From positions 1 through 41,231 of the forward strand of contig JANMAT010000096.1 in the NCBI GenBank assembly GCA_031359995.1: a stretch of 41,231 bases of DNA, written 5' to 3'. How positions within the stretch are numbered: position 1 is the stretch's first letter; every line of letters starts with the position of its first letter. The notes beneath the pieces were generated by a model. The model did no database searches. It was given only the letters and a program-made list of their open reading frames with translations, and was not told the origin of the DNA. This document shows positions 26,128 through 32,110 of this stretch, piece by piece. The translations under genes were made by a program, and so were the position numbers. Source of the DNA: JANMAT01 sp031359995. GTDB taxonomy: Bacteria > Actinomycetota > Acidimicrobiia > Acidimicrobiales > Ilumatobacteraceae.

Positions 26128-26167
26128 GGAGACGCAGGAACCGTTCCGCCCCCTACAAGGTCTAGCT

Positions 26168-26197
26168 ATTACAACACTGTAGTTACAGCCCTGTCAA
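26168..26197 (-). promoter_or_regulatory. nrdJ promoter
   Basis: On the minus strand: -35 TTGACA (26192-26197), an 18-bp spacer, -10 TGTAAT (26168-26173, 5 of 6 matches to TATAAT). The expected start is near 26161. The spacer and -10 carry an imperfect TACA...TGTA dyad (26170-26181) that may be a second NrdR site. This is the strongest vegetative promoter in the window. Confidence 0.75.
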
Positions 26198-26630
26198 CGG
26201 TCGTCACCGGAACTCCTTGTCGCGATCGACCTCGCGCCTGCACACGGACCGTCACGGTACGTGCACACTGCGAGACCGTCGAGCGGCCGACGACCCGCCC
26301 CTTCGATTGGTCAGAGATGGCTGCGGTACGGAAGCGCAGGTTCGGAGCCGCGTCCGACTCCAAGGACAGAACCAAAGGATCGAGCCCCCCTCCAGTCCTC
26401 CCGTGCATCCGCCTACTCCCGCACCGCAGCCGATGCGTGAGAGACGCTACGGAAGCAGGGCTGTGGGAAGGAAGAGGACAACCATGTGAATTTCCCACCA
26501 ATAGCTGTGGACGGCCTGTGGGTGACGGTCGCCGGTCGTCCCCAGGCCGGCTTCTCGCCCTCACGCTCCGAATTCGAGCCGTTTCCCTGCGTTGTGACGA
26601 CTGGCACGCCGGCCGCCCGCGCCGAGAGTC
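26198..26630. other. Gene-free gap between the nrdJ promoter and nrdR
   Basis: About 430 bp with no convincing gene on either strand. Short frames exist but overlap the nrdJ promoter or lack any start signal. The part around 26475-26515 is clearly richer in A and T than its surroundings. An imperfect hairpin with arms 26513-26522 and 26540-26548 lies about 83 nt past the nrdR stop in the minus direction and could end the nrdR transcript. A small RNA is possible, but no family was recognised. Confidence 0.5.
26513..26548 (-). terminator. Possible nrdR terminator hairpin
   Basis: GGCCTGGGG pairs with CCCACAGGCC on the minus strand with one bulged base and a 17-nt loop. It lies downstream of nrdR. 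No T-tract follows. Confidence 0.3.
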
Positions 26631-27101
26631 TCAGCGGGGCGCCTTGGGCGCCGTGCCCTTGGCCAGCAGGTTGAGTTCACGCTGGAAGTCATCGGCCGCG
26701 TCGAACCCCTTGTACACGCTGGCGAAGCGCATGTAGGCAACCTCATCGATGGCCCGGAGCGACTCCAGCACCGCCGTGCCCACCTGGGCCACGCTGACCT
26801 CGAGGCCCTCGAGGCGCATGCGGTCCTCGACGTCGGACGCCAGCACCTCGACCTGCTCCGGGGCAACCGGTCGCCCCTTGGCTGCGGCCAGCACCCCCGA
26901 CACGATCTTGTTCCGATCGAACGGCTCCTTGGCACCGGAGCGCTTCACCACGACGAGCGGCTGCTCTTCCATGCGCTCGTACGTGGTGAACCGAAACCCG
27001 CACAGCGGGCACGCACGGCGCCGACGGATAGACGCACCATCTTCGGTCGCCCGTGAGTCGACGACCTTGGTGTCATCGGTTCGACAGGACGGGCAACGCA
27101 C
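26631..27101 (-). CDS. nrdR: Transcriptional repressor NrdR
   Basis: 156 residues. The N-terminal zinc ribbon uses C3, C6, C31 and C34 (MRCPSC and CPLC), followed by the basic RRRR segment that contacts DNA. Residues about 46-136 are the ATP-cone domain that senses ATP and dATP, from PLVVVKRSGAKEPFDRNKI to YMRFASVYKGFDAADDF. NrdR represses ribonucleotide reductase genes when dATP is high; nrdJ, with its palindromic box, is the obvious target here. The stop of the LysM gene lies 29 bp upstream on the same strand, so the two are probably one transcript starting at the SOS-box promoter. The same order (lexA, LysM gene, nrdR) is found in mycobacteria. Confidence 0.97.
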   Translation of the reverse strand: MRCPSCRTDDTKVVDSRATEDGASIRRRRACPLCGFRFTTYERMEEQPLVVVKRSGAKEPFDRNKIVSGVLAAAKGRPVAPEQVEVLASDVEDRMRLEGLEVSVAQVGTAVLESLRAIDEVAYMRFASVYKGFDAADDFQRELNLLAKGTAPKAPR

Positions 27102-27130
27102 GCCGCCAGGCTAGTGCGCCCACTCGGGTC

Positions 27131-27505
27131 TCAGCCTGCCGCGAACTGGTCGGGCAGCACCAGCCGCTGGCCGGCTTGCAGCGCCACGCCACCGTTCAGC
27201 TTGGCCAGCCGCTGCACGAGGACTCGTACGTCGCCTGAGGGCTGCAGCGAGTGCGCGATGGACCACAGGGTCTCGCCGGGCTGCACGATGTGGACGGCCG
27301 GGTGGCGCTCGATGCCGGAGGCAGGACCGGCACCGAACGCCGCCACGGCCTGCGCCGTGCCGAACAGCACGGCGACCGTGAGGACCACCAGCGCCACGAC
27401 GCGGCGGCGGACGTAGAGCGAACGACCCGCAGGACGAGGACGGCCCGCGGCACGCACGGCGGTGCAGGCGACGGGGCGATGAGAGGTGACCATCGAAACG
27501 GCCAT
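27131..27505 (-). CDS. LysM-domain protein, SOS cell-division inhibitor type (ChiZ/YneA position)
   Basis: 124 residues from ATG 27505, which follows GAGGAG by 6 nt. A basic N-terminus leads to one membrane segment at about 36-57 (VVALVVLTVAVLFGTAQAVAAF), then a single LysM domain at about 70-118, recognisable from VHIVQPGETLWSIAH and the closing AGQRLVLP. The size, the topology and the divergent position next to lexA match M. tuberculosis Rv2719c (ChiZ) and, in function, B. subtilis YneA and C. glutamicum DivS: SOS-induced proteins that delay division. No separate hydrolase domain is seen. Two SOS boxes lie in its promoter. It is probably co-transcribed with nrdR. Confidence 0.88.
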   Translation of the reverse strand: MAVSMVTSHRPVACTAVRAAGRPRPAGRSLYVRRRVVALVVLTVAVLFGTAQAVAAFGAGPASGIERHPAVHIVQPGETLWSIAHSLQPSGDVRVLVQRLAKLNGGVALQAGQRLVLPDQFAAG

Positions 27506-27560
27506 GGGTGGCTCCTCGGGAGAGTGCGGGTGGGTGGTGGAACAGACGCCGTGGTGGTGG

Positions 27561-27574
27561 CGAACGCCTGTTCG
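27561..27574. promoter_or_regulatory. SOS box 1 (LexA site) at the LysM gene start region
   Basis: CGAACGCCTGTTCG matches CGAAC-N4-GTTCG exactly. It covers the expected transcription start of the LysM gene. Confidence 0.85.
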
Positions 27575-27580
27575 ACCACG

Positions 27581-27610
27581 ACTCCACCACGAACGTGCGT
27601 TCGCTGTCAA
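27581..27610 (-). promoter_or_regulatory. Promoter of the LysM gene
   Basis: On the minus strand: perfect -35 TTGACA (27605-27610), an 18-bp spacer, weak -10 TGGAGT (27581-27586). SOS box 2 fills the spacer. Confidence 0.55.
27590..27603. promoter_or_regulatory. SOS box 2 (LexA site) inside the LysM gene promoter
   Basis: CGAACGTGCGTTCG is an exact match to CGAAC-N4-GTTCG, located between the -35 and -10 of the LysM gene promoter. Confidence 0.88.
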
Positions 27611-27633
27611 GGGCTGGCCCGGGACGCCGCGAG

Positions 27634-27647
27634 CGAACAGATGTTTG
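27634..27647. promoter_or_regulatory. SOS box 3 (LexA site) over the lexA -35
   Basis: CGAACAGATGTTTG has one mismatch to the consensus and overlaps the lexA -35 by three bases. Confidence 0.7.
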
Positions 27648-27673
27648 ACCTGTCGGGCGAACACGCGTACGCT
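27645..27673 (+). promoter_or_regulatory. lexA promoter, leaderless
   Basis: TTGACC (27645-27650), a 17-bp spacer, TACGCT (27668-27673), then 6 nt to ATG 27680. recA uses the same two hexamers. The start point predicted from the -10 is the A of the start codon itself, and no ribosome binding site is seen. Confidence 0.75.
27658..27671. promoter_or_regulatory. Possible SOS box 4 over the lexA -10
   Basis: CGAACACGCGTACG has one mismatch to the consensus (GTACG for GTTCG) and overlaps the -10. Confidence 0.45.
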
Positions 27674-27679
27674 CACCTC

Positions 27680-28315
27680 ATGGCAGACATCCAGCTCACC
27701 GGCCGCCAGCGCGACATCCTCGAGGTGATCGAGCGCCACATGCGCGATCGCGGCTACCCGCCGTCGGTCCGTGAGATCGGTGAGGCCGTGGGGCTCACCT
27801 CGCCGTCCACGGTGCACAACCACCTGGCGTCGCTGCAGCGTCTCGGGTTCCTGAAGCGCGACCCTTCCAAGCCGCGCGCCATCGAGGTGCGGTACGACCC
27901 GTCATCGGGCGCCGCCATGGAGCGCCGCCCGGTGCGCCACGTGCCCCTCGTGGGCGACGTCGCCGCCGGTACCAACGTGCTGGCCCAGGAGAACGTCGAA
28001 GAGGTCCTGCCCGTCCCGTCCGACTTCACCGGCACCGACGGCGATCTGTTCATGCTGCGGGTGCGGGGCGAGTCCATGATCGAGGCCGGCATCCTGCCCG
28101 GTGACTTCATCATCGCCCGCCAGCAGGCCGAGGCCCGCTCGGGCGACATCGTCGTGGCCGGCATCCCCGGCGAAGAGGCCACCGTGAAGACCTACGGCCG
28201 CAAGGCCAACAAGATCGTGCTCACCCCATCCAACGCCACCATGGTGCCCATGGTGTTCGATCCGGACCAGGTCACCATCTACGGCAAGGTCGTCACCGTG
28301 ATGCGGCGGCTCTGA
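27680..28315 (+). CDS. lexA: SOS repressor LexA
   Basis: 211 residues from ATG 27680. The winged helix-turn-helix domain covers about 1-70, with YPPSVREIGEAVGLTSPSTVHNHL as the recognition region. The self-cleavage site Ala96-Gly97 is in VGDVAAGT. The catalytic dyad is S132 in RGESMIEAGI and K170 in EATVKTYG. RecA filaments on single-stranded DNA trigger cleavage and relieve repression of lexA itself, the divergent LysM gene and recA. An upstream in-frame ATG at 27641 lies inside SOS box 3 and was not chosen. lexA converges on dapE with a 25-bp gap. Length and motifs are standard. Confidence 0.97.
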   Translation: MADIQLTGRQRDILEVIERHMRDRGYPPSVREIGEAVGLTSPSTVHNHLASLQRLGFLKRDPSKPRAIEVRYDPSSGAAMERRPVRHVPLVGDVAAGTNVLAQENVEEVLPVPSDFTGTDGDLFMLRVRGESMIEAGILPGDFIIARQQAEARSGDIVVAGIPGEEATVKTYGRKANKIVLTPSNATMVPMVFDPDQVTIYGKVVTVMRRL

Positions 28316-28340
28316 GCGCCACCCATGCCCGAGCCGTACG

Positions 28341-29405
28341 TCACGCGCCGCGCTGCAGCACGTCGGCCAGGGCCGCGTAGGTCTGCTCGATCGGGCCCCT
28401 TGCCACGTGCTCCTGCCGGGTGTGGGCCAGCGTGGCATCACCCGGCCCGAAGTTGGCCGCCGGGATGCCGTGGGCTGCGAAGCGGGCCACATCGGTCCAA
28501 CCGAGCTTGGCCCGCACCGGCAGGTCGTTGCGGGCGATGAGCGCGGCCAGCACCGGATGGGTGAGCGATGGTGCCGCCCCGTTCGACAGGTCGGTCAGGG
28601 CGAACGTGTCGCCGTCGTCGAGGGCGCCGATCACCTCACGCACGTGGGCTTCCGCCTCGCTCGGCGTACGGTCGGGGGCGAATCGGTGGTTGATGACCAG
28701 CGTGCACCGGTCGGGCACCACGTTCCCGGCCACGCCTCCCTCGATCCGTACCGCCTGCAACGCTTCGCGGTACTCACATCCGTCGATGACCGGACGTCGC
28801 TCGCCGTAGGCAACCAGGCGCTGCAACACCTCACCGGCACGGTGGATGGCGTTGCGCCCCATCCACGGACGAGCGGTGTGAGCCCGCTCCCCTGTCAGCA
28901 CGACCTCGACCCGCAGGGTGCCCTGGCAGCCCGCCTCGATGGCGCCATCGGTCGGCTCGCCGAGCAGGGCCACATCGCCGGCGACGAGGTCGGGACGCTC
29001 ACGGAACAGGCGCCCCAGCCCGTTGTGTGCTGCCGCCACCTCTTCGGCCTCGTAGAACACGTAGGTCACGTCGAGGGCCGGCTCGGGCACCTGCAGGGCC
29101 AGGGCCACCATGACGGCCAGGCCCGACTTCATGTCGGACGTGCCACAACCGTGCAGCACGTCGCCGTCACGGCGCGACGGCAGGTTGTCGTTGACCGGGA
29201 CCGTATCGGTGTGCCCGGCCAGCACCAGCCGGTGACGCCCGGTGCCCGTCGTGCGGGCGACGAGGTTCTCGCCGATCCGGGTCAGCTCCAGCCACGGCGC
29301 GCCGGTCGCGATCAGCCGCTCGAGGTGATCGGTGATGCGCCCTTCGTCATGGCTCTCGGAGCGGATGTCGACCAGTTCGGCCGTGAGGTCCAGCAGATCG
29401 AGCAT
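28341..29405 (-). CDS. dapE: Succinyl-diaminopimelate desuccinylase
   Basis: 354 residues. M20-family metallopeptidase with GHTDTVP (64-70; H65, D67), GCGTSDMKSG (86-95), the YEAEEVAA segment (catalytic Glu pair 121-122) and GEPTDG, which together supply the two-zinc site. The enzyme removes succinate from N-succinyl-LL-diaminopimelate in lysine and cell-wall precursor synthesis. dapC and dapF lie on the same strand within 6 kb, supporting DapE over other M20 deacylases. ATG 29405 is chosen because homology begins there; there is no good ribosome binding site, and TAGCGT lies 8 nt before it, so this mRNA too may have little or no leader. Confidence 0.92.
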   Translation of the reverse strand: MLDLLDLTAELVDIRSESHDEGRITDHLERLIATGAPWLELTRIGENLVARTTGTGRHRLVLAGHTDTVPVNDNLPSRRDGDVLHGCGTSDMKSGLAVMVALALQVPEPALDVTYVFYEAEEVAAAHNGLGRLFRERPDLVAGDVALLGEPTDGAIEAGCQGTLRVEVVLTGERAHTARPWMGRNAIHRAGEVLQRLVAYGERRPVIDGCEYREALQAVRIEGGVAGNVVPDRCTLVINHRFAPDRTPSEAEAHVREVIGALDDGDTFALTDLSNGAAPSLTHPVLAALIARNDLPVRAKLGWTDVARFAAHGIPAANFGPGDATLAHTRQEHVARGPIEQTYAALADVLQRGA

Positions 29406-29413
29406 GAACGACG

Positions 29414-29419
29414 ACGCTA
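29414..29419 (-). promoter_or_regulatory. Possible -10 element of dapE
   Basis: TAGCGT on the minus strand ends 8 nt before ATG 29405. No clear -35. It would give a leader of one or two bases. Confidence 0.3.
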
Positions 29420-29445
29420 GCGAGTGGCCGGCGCCGGTGACCGGG

Positions 29446-29880
29446 TCAGCCGACGAAGACCTGCACGAGGTAGATGCGACCGTTGCGCTCCACCGCGCCC
29501 ACACCGACCTTGCGGTAGCGGGGGTCGACCATGTTCTCGTAGTGGCTGGGCGAGTTCTTCAGCGCTTCCTGGATGGTGGCGATGGAACCGCCGACACCCA
29601 CGTTCTCACCGATGACGCTCCAGCCGTCGGGCACGCCGAGCTTGAGGTCGCTGGAGTGGAAGATCGTCTCCTGCCGAGCCATGCGCACGGCCTGGGCCGA
29701 GGCCTTGCGGTCGAGGGCAGAGTCACGAACCAGCGCCGGGAGACCCTGCGAGCTGCGCAACGCGTTCAGTGCGGTGAGGTCAGCTTGTTCGAGGACCGGA
29801 TTGCACGCCGAGAGGGCGAAAATGCCCACTACGAGTGCAATCAGTGCCACGAGCCGCCGCACTTGCTTCGTCGCCGTCAT
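29446..29880 (-). CDS. CAP-domain lipoprotein
   Basis: 144 residues. A lipoprotein signal peptide ends in the lipobox LSAC with C26 as the lipid-modified residue. The remainder is a short CAP (SCP/PR-1, YkwD-like) domain: ALNALRSSQGLPALV, the helix around SAQAVRMA, IGENV (the GENV motif) and a closing YLVQVFVG strand. Function of bacterial CAP proteins is not settled; they act at the cell surface. The gene has its own well-formed promoter and an upstream palindrome. It lies 40 bp upstream of dapE on the same strand. Confidence 0.85.
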   Translation of the reverse strand: MTATKQVRRLVALIALVVGIFALSACNPVLEQADLTALNALRSSQGLPALVRDSALDRKASAQAVRMARQETIFHSSDLKLGVPDGWSVIGENVGVGGSIATIQEALKNSPSHYENMVDPRYRKVGVGAVERNGRIYLVQVFVG

Positions 29881-29916
29881 CCTCCACCCTTCGCCATAAC
29901 GAGCACGTGACGGTGG

Positions 29917-29945
29917 ACTGTAATCGATCCGACATCAACGATCAA
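29917..29945 (-). promoter_or_regulatory. Promoter of the CAP-domain lipoprotein gene
   Basis: On the minus strand: -35 TTGATC (29940-29945), a 17-bp spacer, -10 TACAGT (29917-29922). The predicted start near 29910 gives a leader of about 30 nt containing the GGTGG/GGAGG ribosome binding site. Confidence 0.65.
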
Positions 29946-29951
29946 ACTAAA

Positions 29952-29967
29952 CGTGACCGCAGTCACG
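29952..29967. promoter_or_regulatory. CRP-like palindrome upstream of the CAP lipoprotein promoter
   Basis: CGTGAC-CGCA-GTCACG is a perfect 6-bp dyad. Read as nGTGA-N6-TCACn it fits the CRP-family site TGTGA-N6-TCACA at 8 of 10 positions. It is centred about 50 bp upstream of the predicted transcription start. Confidence 0.45.
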
Positions 29968-30011
29968 ACGATCGGCGCGGCGGGTGGCGGAGGTCTCGCG
30001 GGGCGCGACGT

Positions 30012-30980
30012 TCAGGCCGGCGGTGGCGGGGGCGGCGGGTCCCATGTACTGCCCGGAGCGGGCGCCGTCGAAGGGGCGTCCCATCCCCCCGGAGCAGGCA
30101 GCGGTGGCACCGGGGGTGCCGGTGATGGCGACGGCGACGGCGGGGGCACGGGCGGGGGTACCGCCACGGGCGGGGGTACCCCCACAGGCGGGGCGACCGG
30201 CGCCGGAGCCGGGCTCGGCGTCCAGGACGGTTCCGCCGCGGGCTCCGAGGTCCACGTGGGCGGCGCGCTCGGGGCCGGCGGCACGGGCGGCGCCGGCGCG
30301 GCATTCGGAGGCCAGGTCTGTGACGAGGCCGGCGCAGCCGGCCACGCCGGGGTGCCGCCCAGAGCCGGTGCACCGGCGCCGGAAAGCGCCAGGGTCCGCT
30401 TTGAGCGCCCGCGCCGCACACCGGTGACGATCAGGGTGACGAGTCCGAGCAGACCGAGCAACGCACCGATGCCGAAGGCCGCCAGCACCGTCGCGCCGAT
30501 CTTGCTGACCAGCCCCTTACCGACGGCAACGTCGTAGGGCGCCACCGGGGCGCCACCGGTGACCTGGATGTCGTAGCGCCCGGGCGCCGGCACCGTGAAC
30601 TGGCCGGCCGAGCGACCGGCGCGCTTGCCCGAGAACGAGAACGACGCCGACGCCGTGCCCGGCGTGATCGGGATGATCTTGCCCTCGGGCTTGGTCGTGA
30701 TCTGCACGGCCAGATCGCTCGGGACCTCCCGACGAGCGTCGGATGCGCCGGCGGGGTACTCGTAGTAGAGGGTGTAGGTGCCGCTGCGCGACAGCGTGAC
30801 CGTGGCGACCACGCCTTCCTTGGGCACGCGGAATCGGGCGAAGCGGTCGACCTCGTCGGACACGCGCTTCACGCCGCCCACGAGGATGACGACGAACGCG
30901 ATGATGCCCAGCACGATGGCGAGGGCACCGATGAGGAACCAGGCCTTGCCGGGCTTCACCTTCGCGGGTTGGACAGACAT
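30012..30980 (-). CDS. Membrane protein with a proline-rich tail, unknown function
   Basis: 322 residues from ATG 30980. The start overlaps the dapC stop by one base (TGATG), so translation is probably coupled to dapC. One membrane segment lies at about 13-36 and another at about 165-190; between them is an extracytoplasmic region of about 125 residues that is beta-rich. After the second segment the tail of about 120 residues is dominated by Pro, Ala and Ser, ends in PPPPPPPA, and includes a three-fold VPPPV repeat from an 18-bp DNA repeat. Pro-rich tails often bind partner proteins. No family was recognised. It could also be read as a secreted sensor-like scaffold; nothing decides this. Confidence 0.75.
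   Translation of the reverse strand: MSVQPAKVKPGKAWFLIGALAIVLGIIAFVVILVGGVKRVSDEVDRFARFRVPKEGVVATVTLSRSGTYTLYYEYPAGASDARREVPSDLAVQITTKPEGKIIPITPGTASASFSFSGKRAGRSAGQFTVPAPGRYDIQVTGGAPVAPYDVAVGKGLVSKIGATVLAAFGIGALLGLLGLVTLIVTGVRRGRSKRTLALSGAGAPALGGTPAWPAAPASSQTWPPNAAPAPPVPPAPSAPPTWTSEPAAEPSWTPSPAPAPVAPPVGVPPPVAVPPPVPPPSPSPSPAPPVPPLPAPGGWDAPSTAPAPGSTWDPPPPPPPA
30147..30200. repeat. 18-bp tandem repeat within the proline-rich coding region
   Basis: Three 18-bp units at 30147-30164, 30165-30182 and 30183-30200; the first two are nearly identical (CACGGGCGGGGGTACC core) and the third is diverged. Each encodes six residues of the VPPPV repeat, so copy number can change without a frameshift. Confidence 0.7.
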
Positions 30981-32095
30981 CACGACACCCCCAGCCGACG
31001 AGCGACGACCTCGATGCGGTCGTCAGGTTGTACCACGGCCACTCTCACCGCTCGTGCTCCTTGTGCTCCGTAGAACTCGCCGGGACTGATCAGGGCGCCG
31101 CCCTCGGCGGCCAACTGCTCGGTGAACGACCAGCAGTCGCCGACCTCGGCCCAGAGGTAGAAGCCGCCGGCCGGCATCGGGAAGGCGACCCCCGACCACT
31201 GCTGCAGCACGTCGGCCATGCGCTCCAGCCGGCGGCGATACCGGTCGCGCTGGACCACGACATGGGCGTCGTCGTCGAGGGCGGCGATGCCGGCGGCCTG
31301 GGCCGGGCCGGGCACCATCATGCCGACGTGCTTTCGCACCTCGGAGAGGTAGTGCACGAGCTCGCGGTCACCGGCGTAGAAGCCGACGCGCACGCCGGCC
31401 AGGTTCGACCGCTTCGACAGCGAGTGCACCGCCACCAGACCCTCGGTGCCGTGCTCGAGGATGGTGCGGGGCGTGGCTTCCCACGTGAACTCGCAGTAGC
31501 ACTCGTCGCTGAACACCGGCACGCTGTTGGCCCGTCCCCATGCAGCGGCGGCGCCGAGGTCGTCGATGGCCCCGGTGGGGTTGCTGGGCGAGTTGATCCA
31601 CAGGCACAGGGCCCGGCGGGCGTCGTCGGCGCTGATGGAGCCGAGGTCCATGTGCCAGCCGGCGTCGACCGCCACCGGCACCGCCCGCAGGCCGGCGAGG
31701 ATGGCGCCCATCTCGTAGGTCGGGTAGGCGACGGCCGGGTACAGCACGGTGTCGCGCTCGGGTGTGCGCAGCTTGAGGTACTGGGGCAGCGTGCCCACGA
31801 ACTCCTTCGTGCCGATGCACGCGGCCACCTGGGTGGGCGTGACGTCGACGTCGAAGCGGCGCCCGATCCAGCCCACCATGGCGGCGCGCAGCCCCTCGCT
31901 GCCGATGCTCGGCGGGTAACCGCGCTCGGCGTTCGAGCCGGCGAGCGCGGTCAGCACCGCCGGGATGGGCGGATCGCAGGGTGTGCCGATGGAGAGATCG
32001 ACCACGCCGCCTTCGTGCGCAGCCGCCTTGGCCTTGGCGCCGTCGAGGCGGTCATAGGGATACGGGGGCGGCACGAAGCCGGACGGAGCACTCAT
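30980..32095 (-). CDS. dapC: Succinyldiaminopimelate transaminase
   Basis: 371 residues. Class I/II PLP-dependent aminotransferase with the cofactor lysine K228 in SLSKRSNLAGVRVG, the NSPSNPTG motif (169-176), FSDECYCEF and a C-terminal arginine in RAVRVAVV. The N-terminal YPYDRL and DLSIGTPCDPP resemble actinobacterial DapC. The enzyme forms N-succinyl-LL-diaminopimelate from the keto acid. It lies 15 bp downstream of hflX and overlaps the next gene by one base, inside a minus-strand block with dapF and dapE. Confidence 0.92.
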   Translation of the reverse strand: MSAPSGFVPPPYPYDRLDGAKAKAAAHEGGVVDLSIGTPCDPPIPAVLTALAGSNAERGYPPSIGSEGLRAAMVGWIGRRFDVDVTPTQVAACIGTKEFVGTLPQYLKLRTPERDTVLYPAVAYPTYEMGAILAGLRAVPVAVDAGWHMDLGSISADDARRALCLWINSPSNPTGAIDDLGAAAAWGRANSVPVFSDECYCEFTWEATPRTILEHGTEGLVAVHSLSKRSNLAGVRVGFYAGDRELVHYLSEVRKHVGMMVPGPAQAAGIAALDDDAHVVVQRDRYRRRLERMADVLQQWSGVAFPMPAGGFYLWAEVGDCWSFTEQLAAEGGALISPGEFYGAQGARAVRVAVVQPDDRIEVVARRLGVS

Positions 32096-32110
32096 GACCC
32101 CCCAAGACTG

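Noticed and set aside
25950..26161. Cobalamin riboswitch in the nrdJ leader
   Set aside because: Expected because the enzyme needs B12, but no B12 box (AGCCACTG type) or characteristic core could be found on the minus strand.
22833..26165. Open plus-strand frame of over 1100 codons opposite nrdJ
   Set aside because: It is a high-GC shadow. nrdJ on the other strand has all catalytic motifs, and the plus frame has no recognisable domain.
26370..26410. 6C small RNA suggested by a run of six C
   Set aside because: The bases flanking the C run do not form the required stem, and a second C-rich loop is missing.
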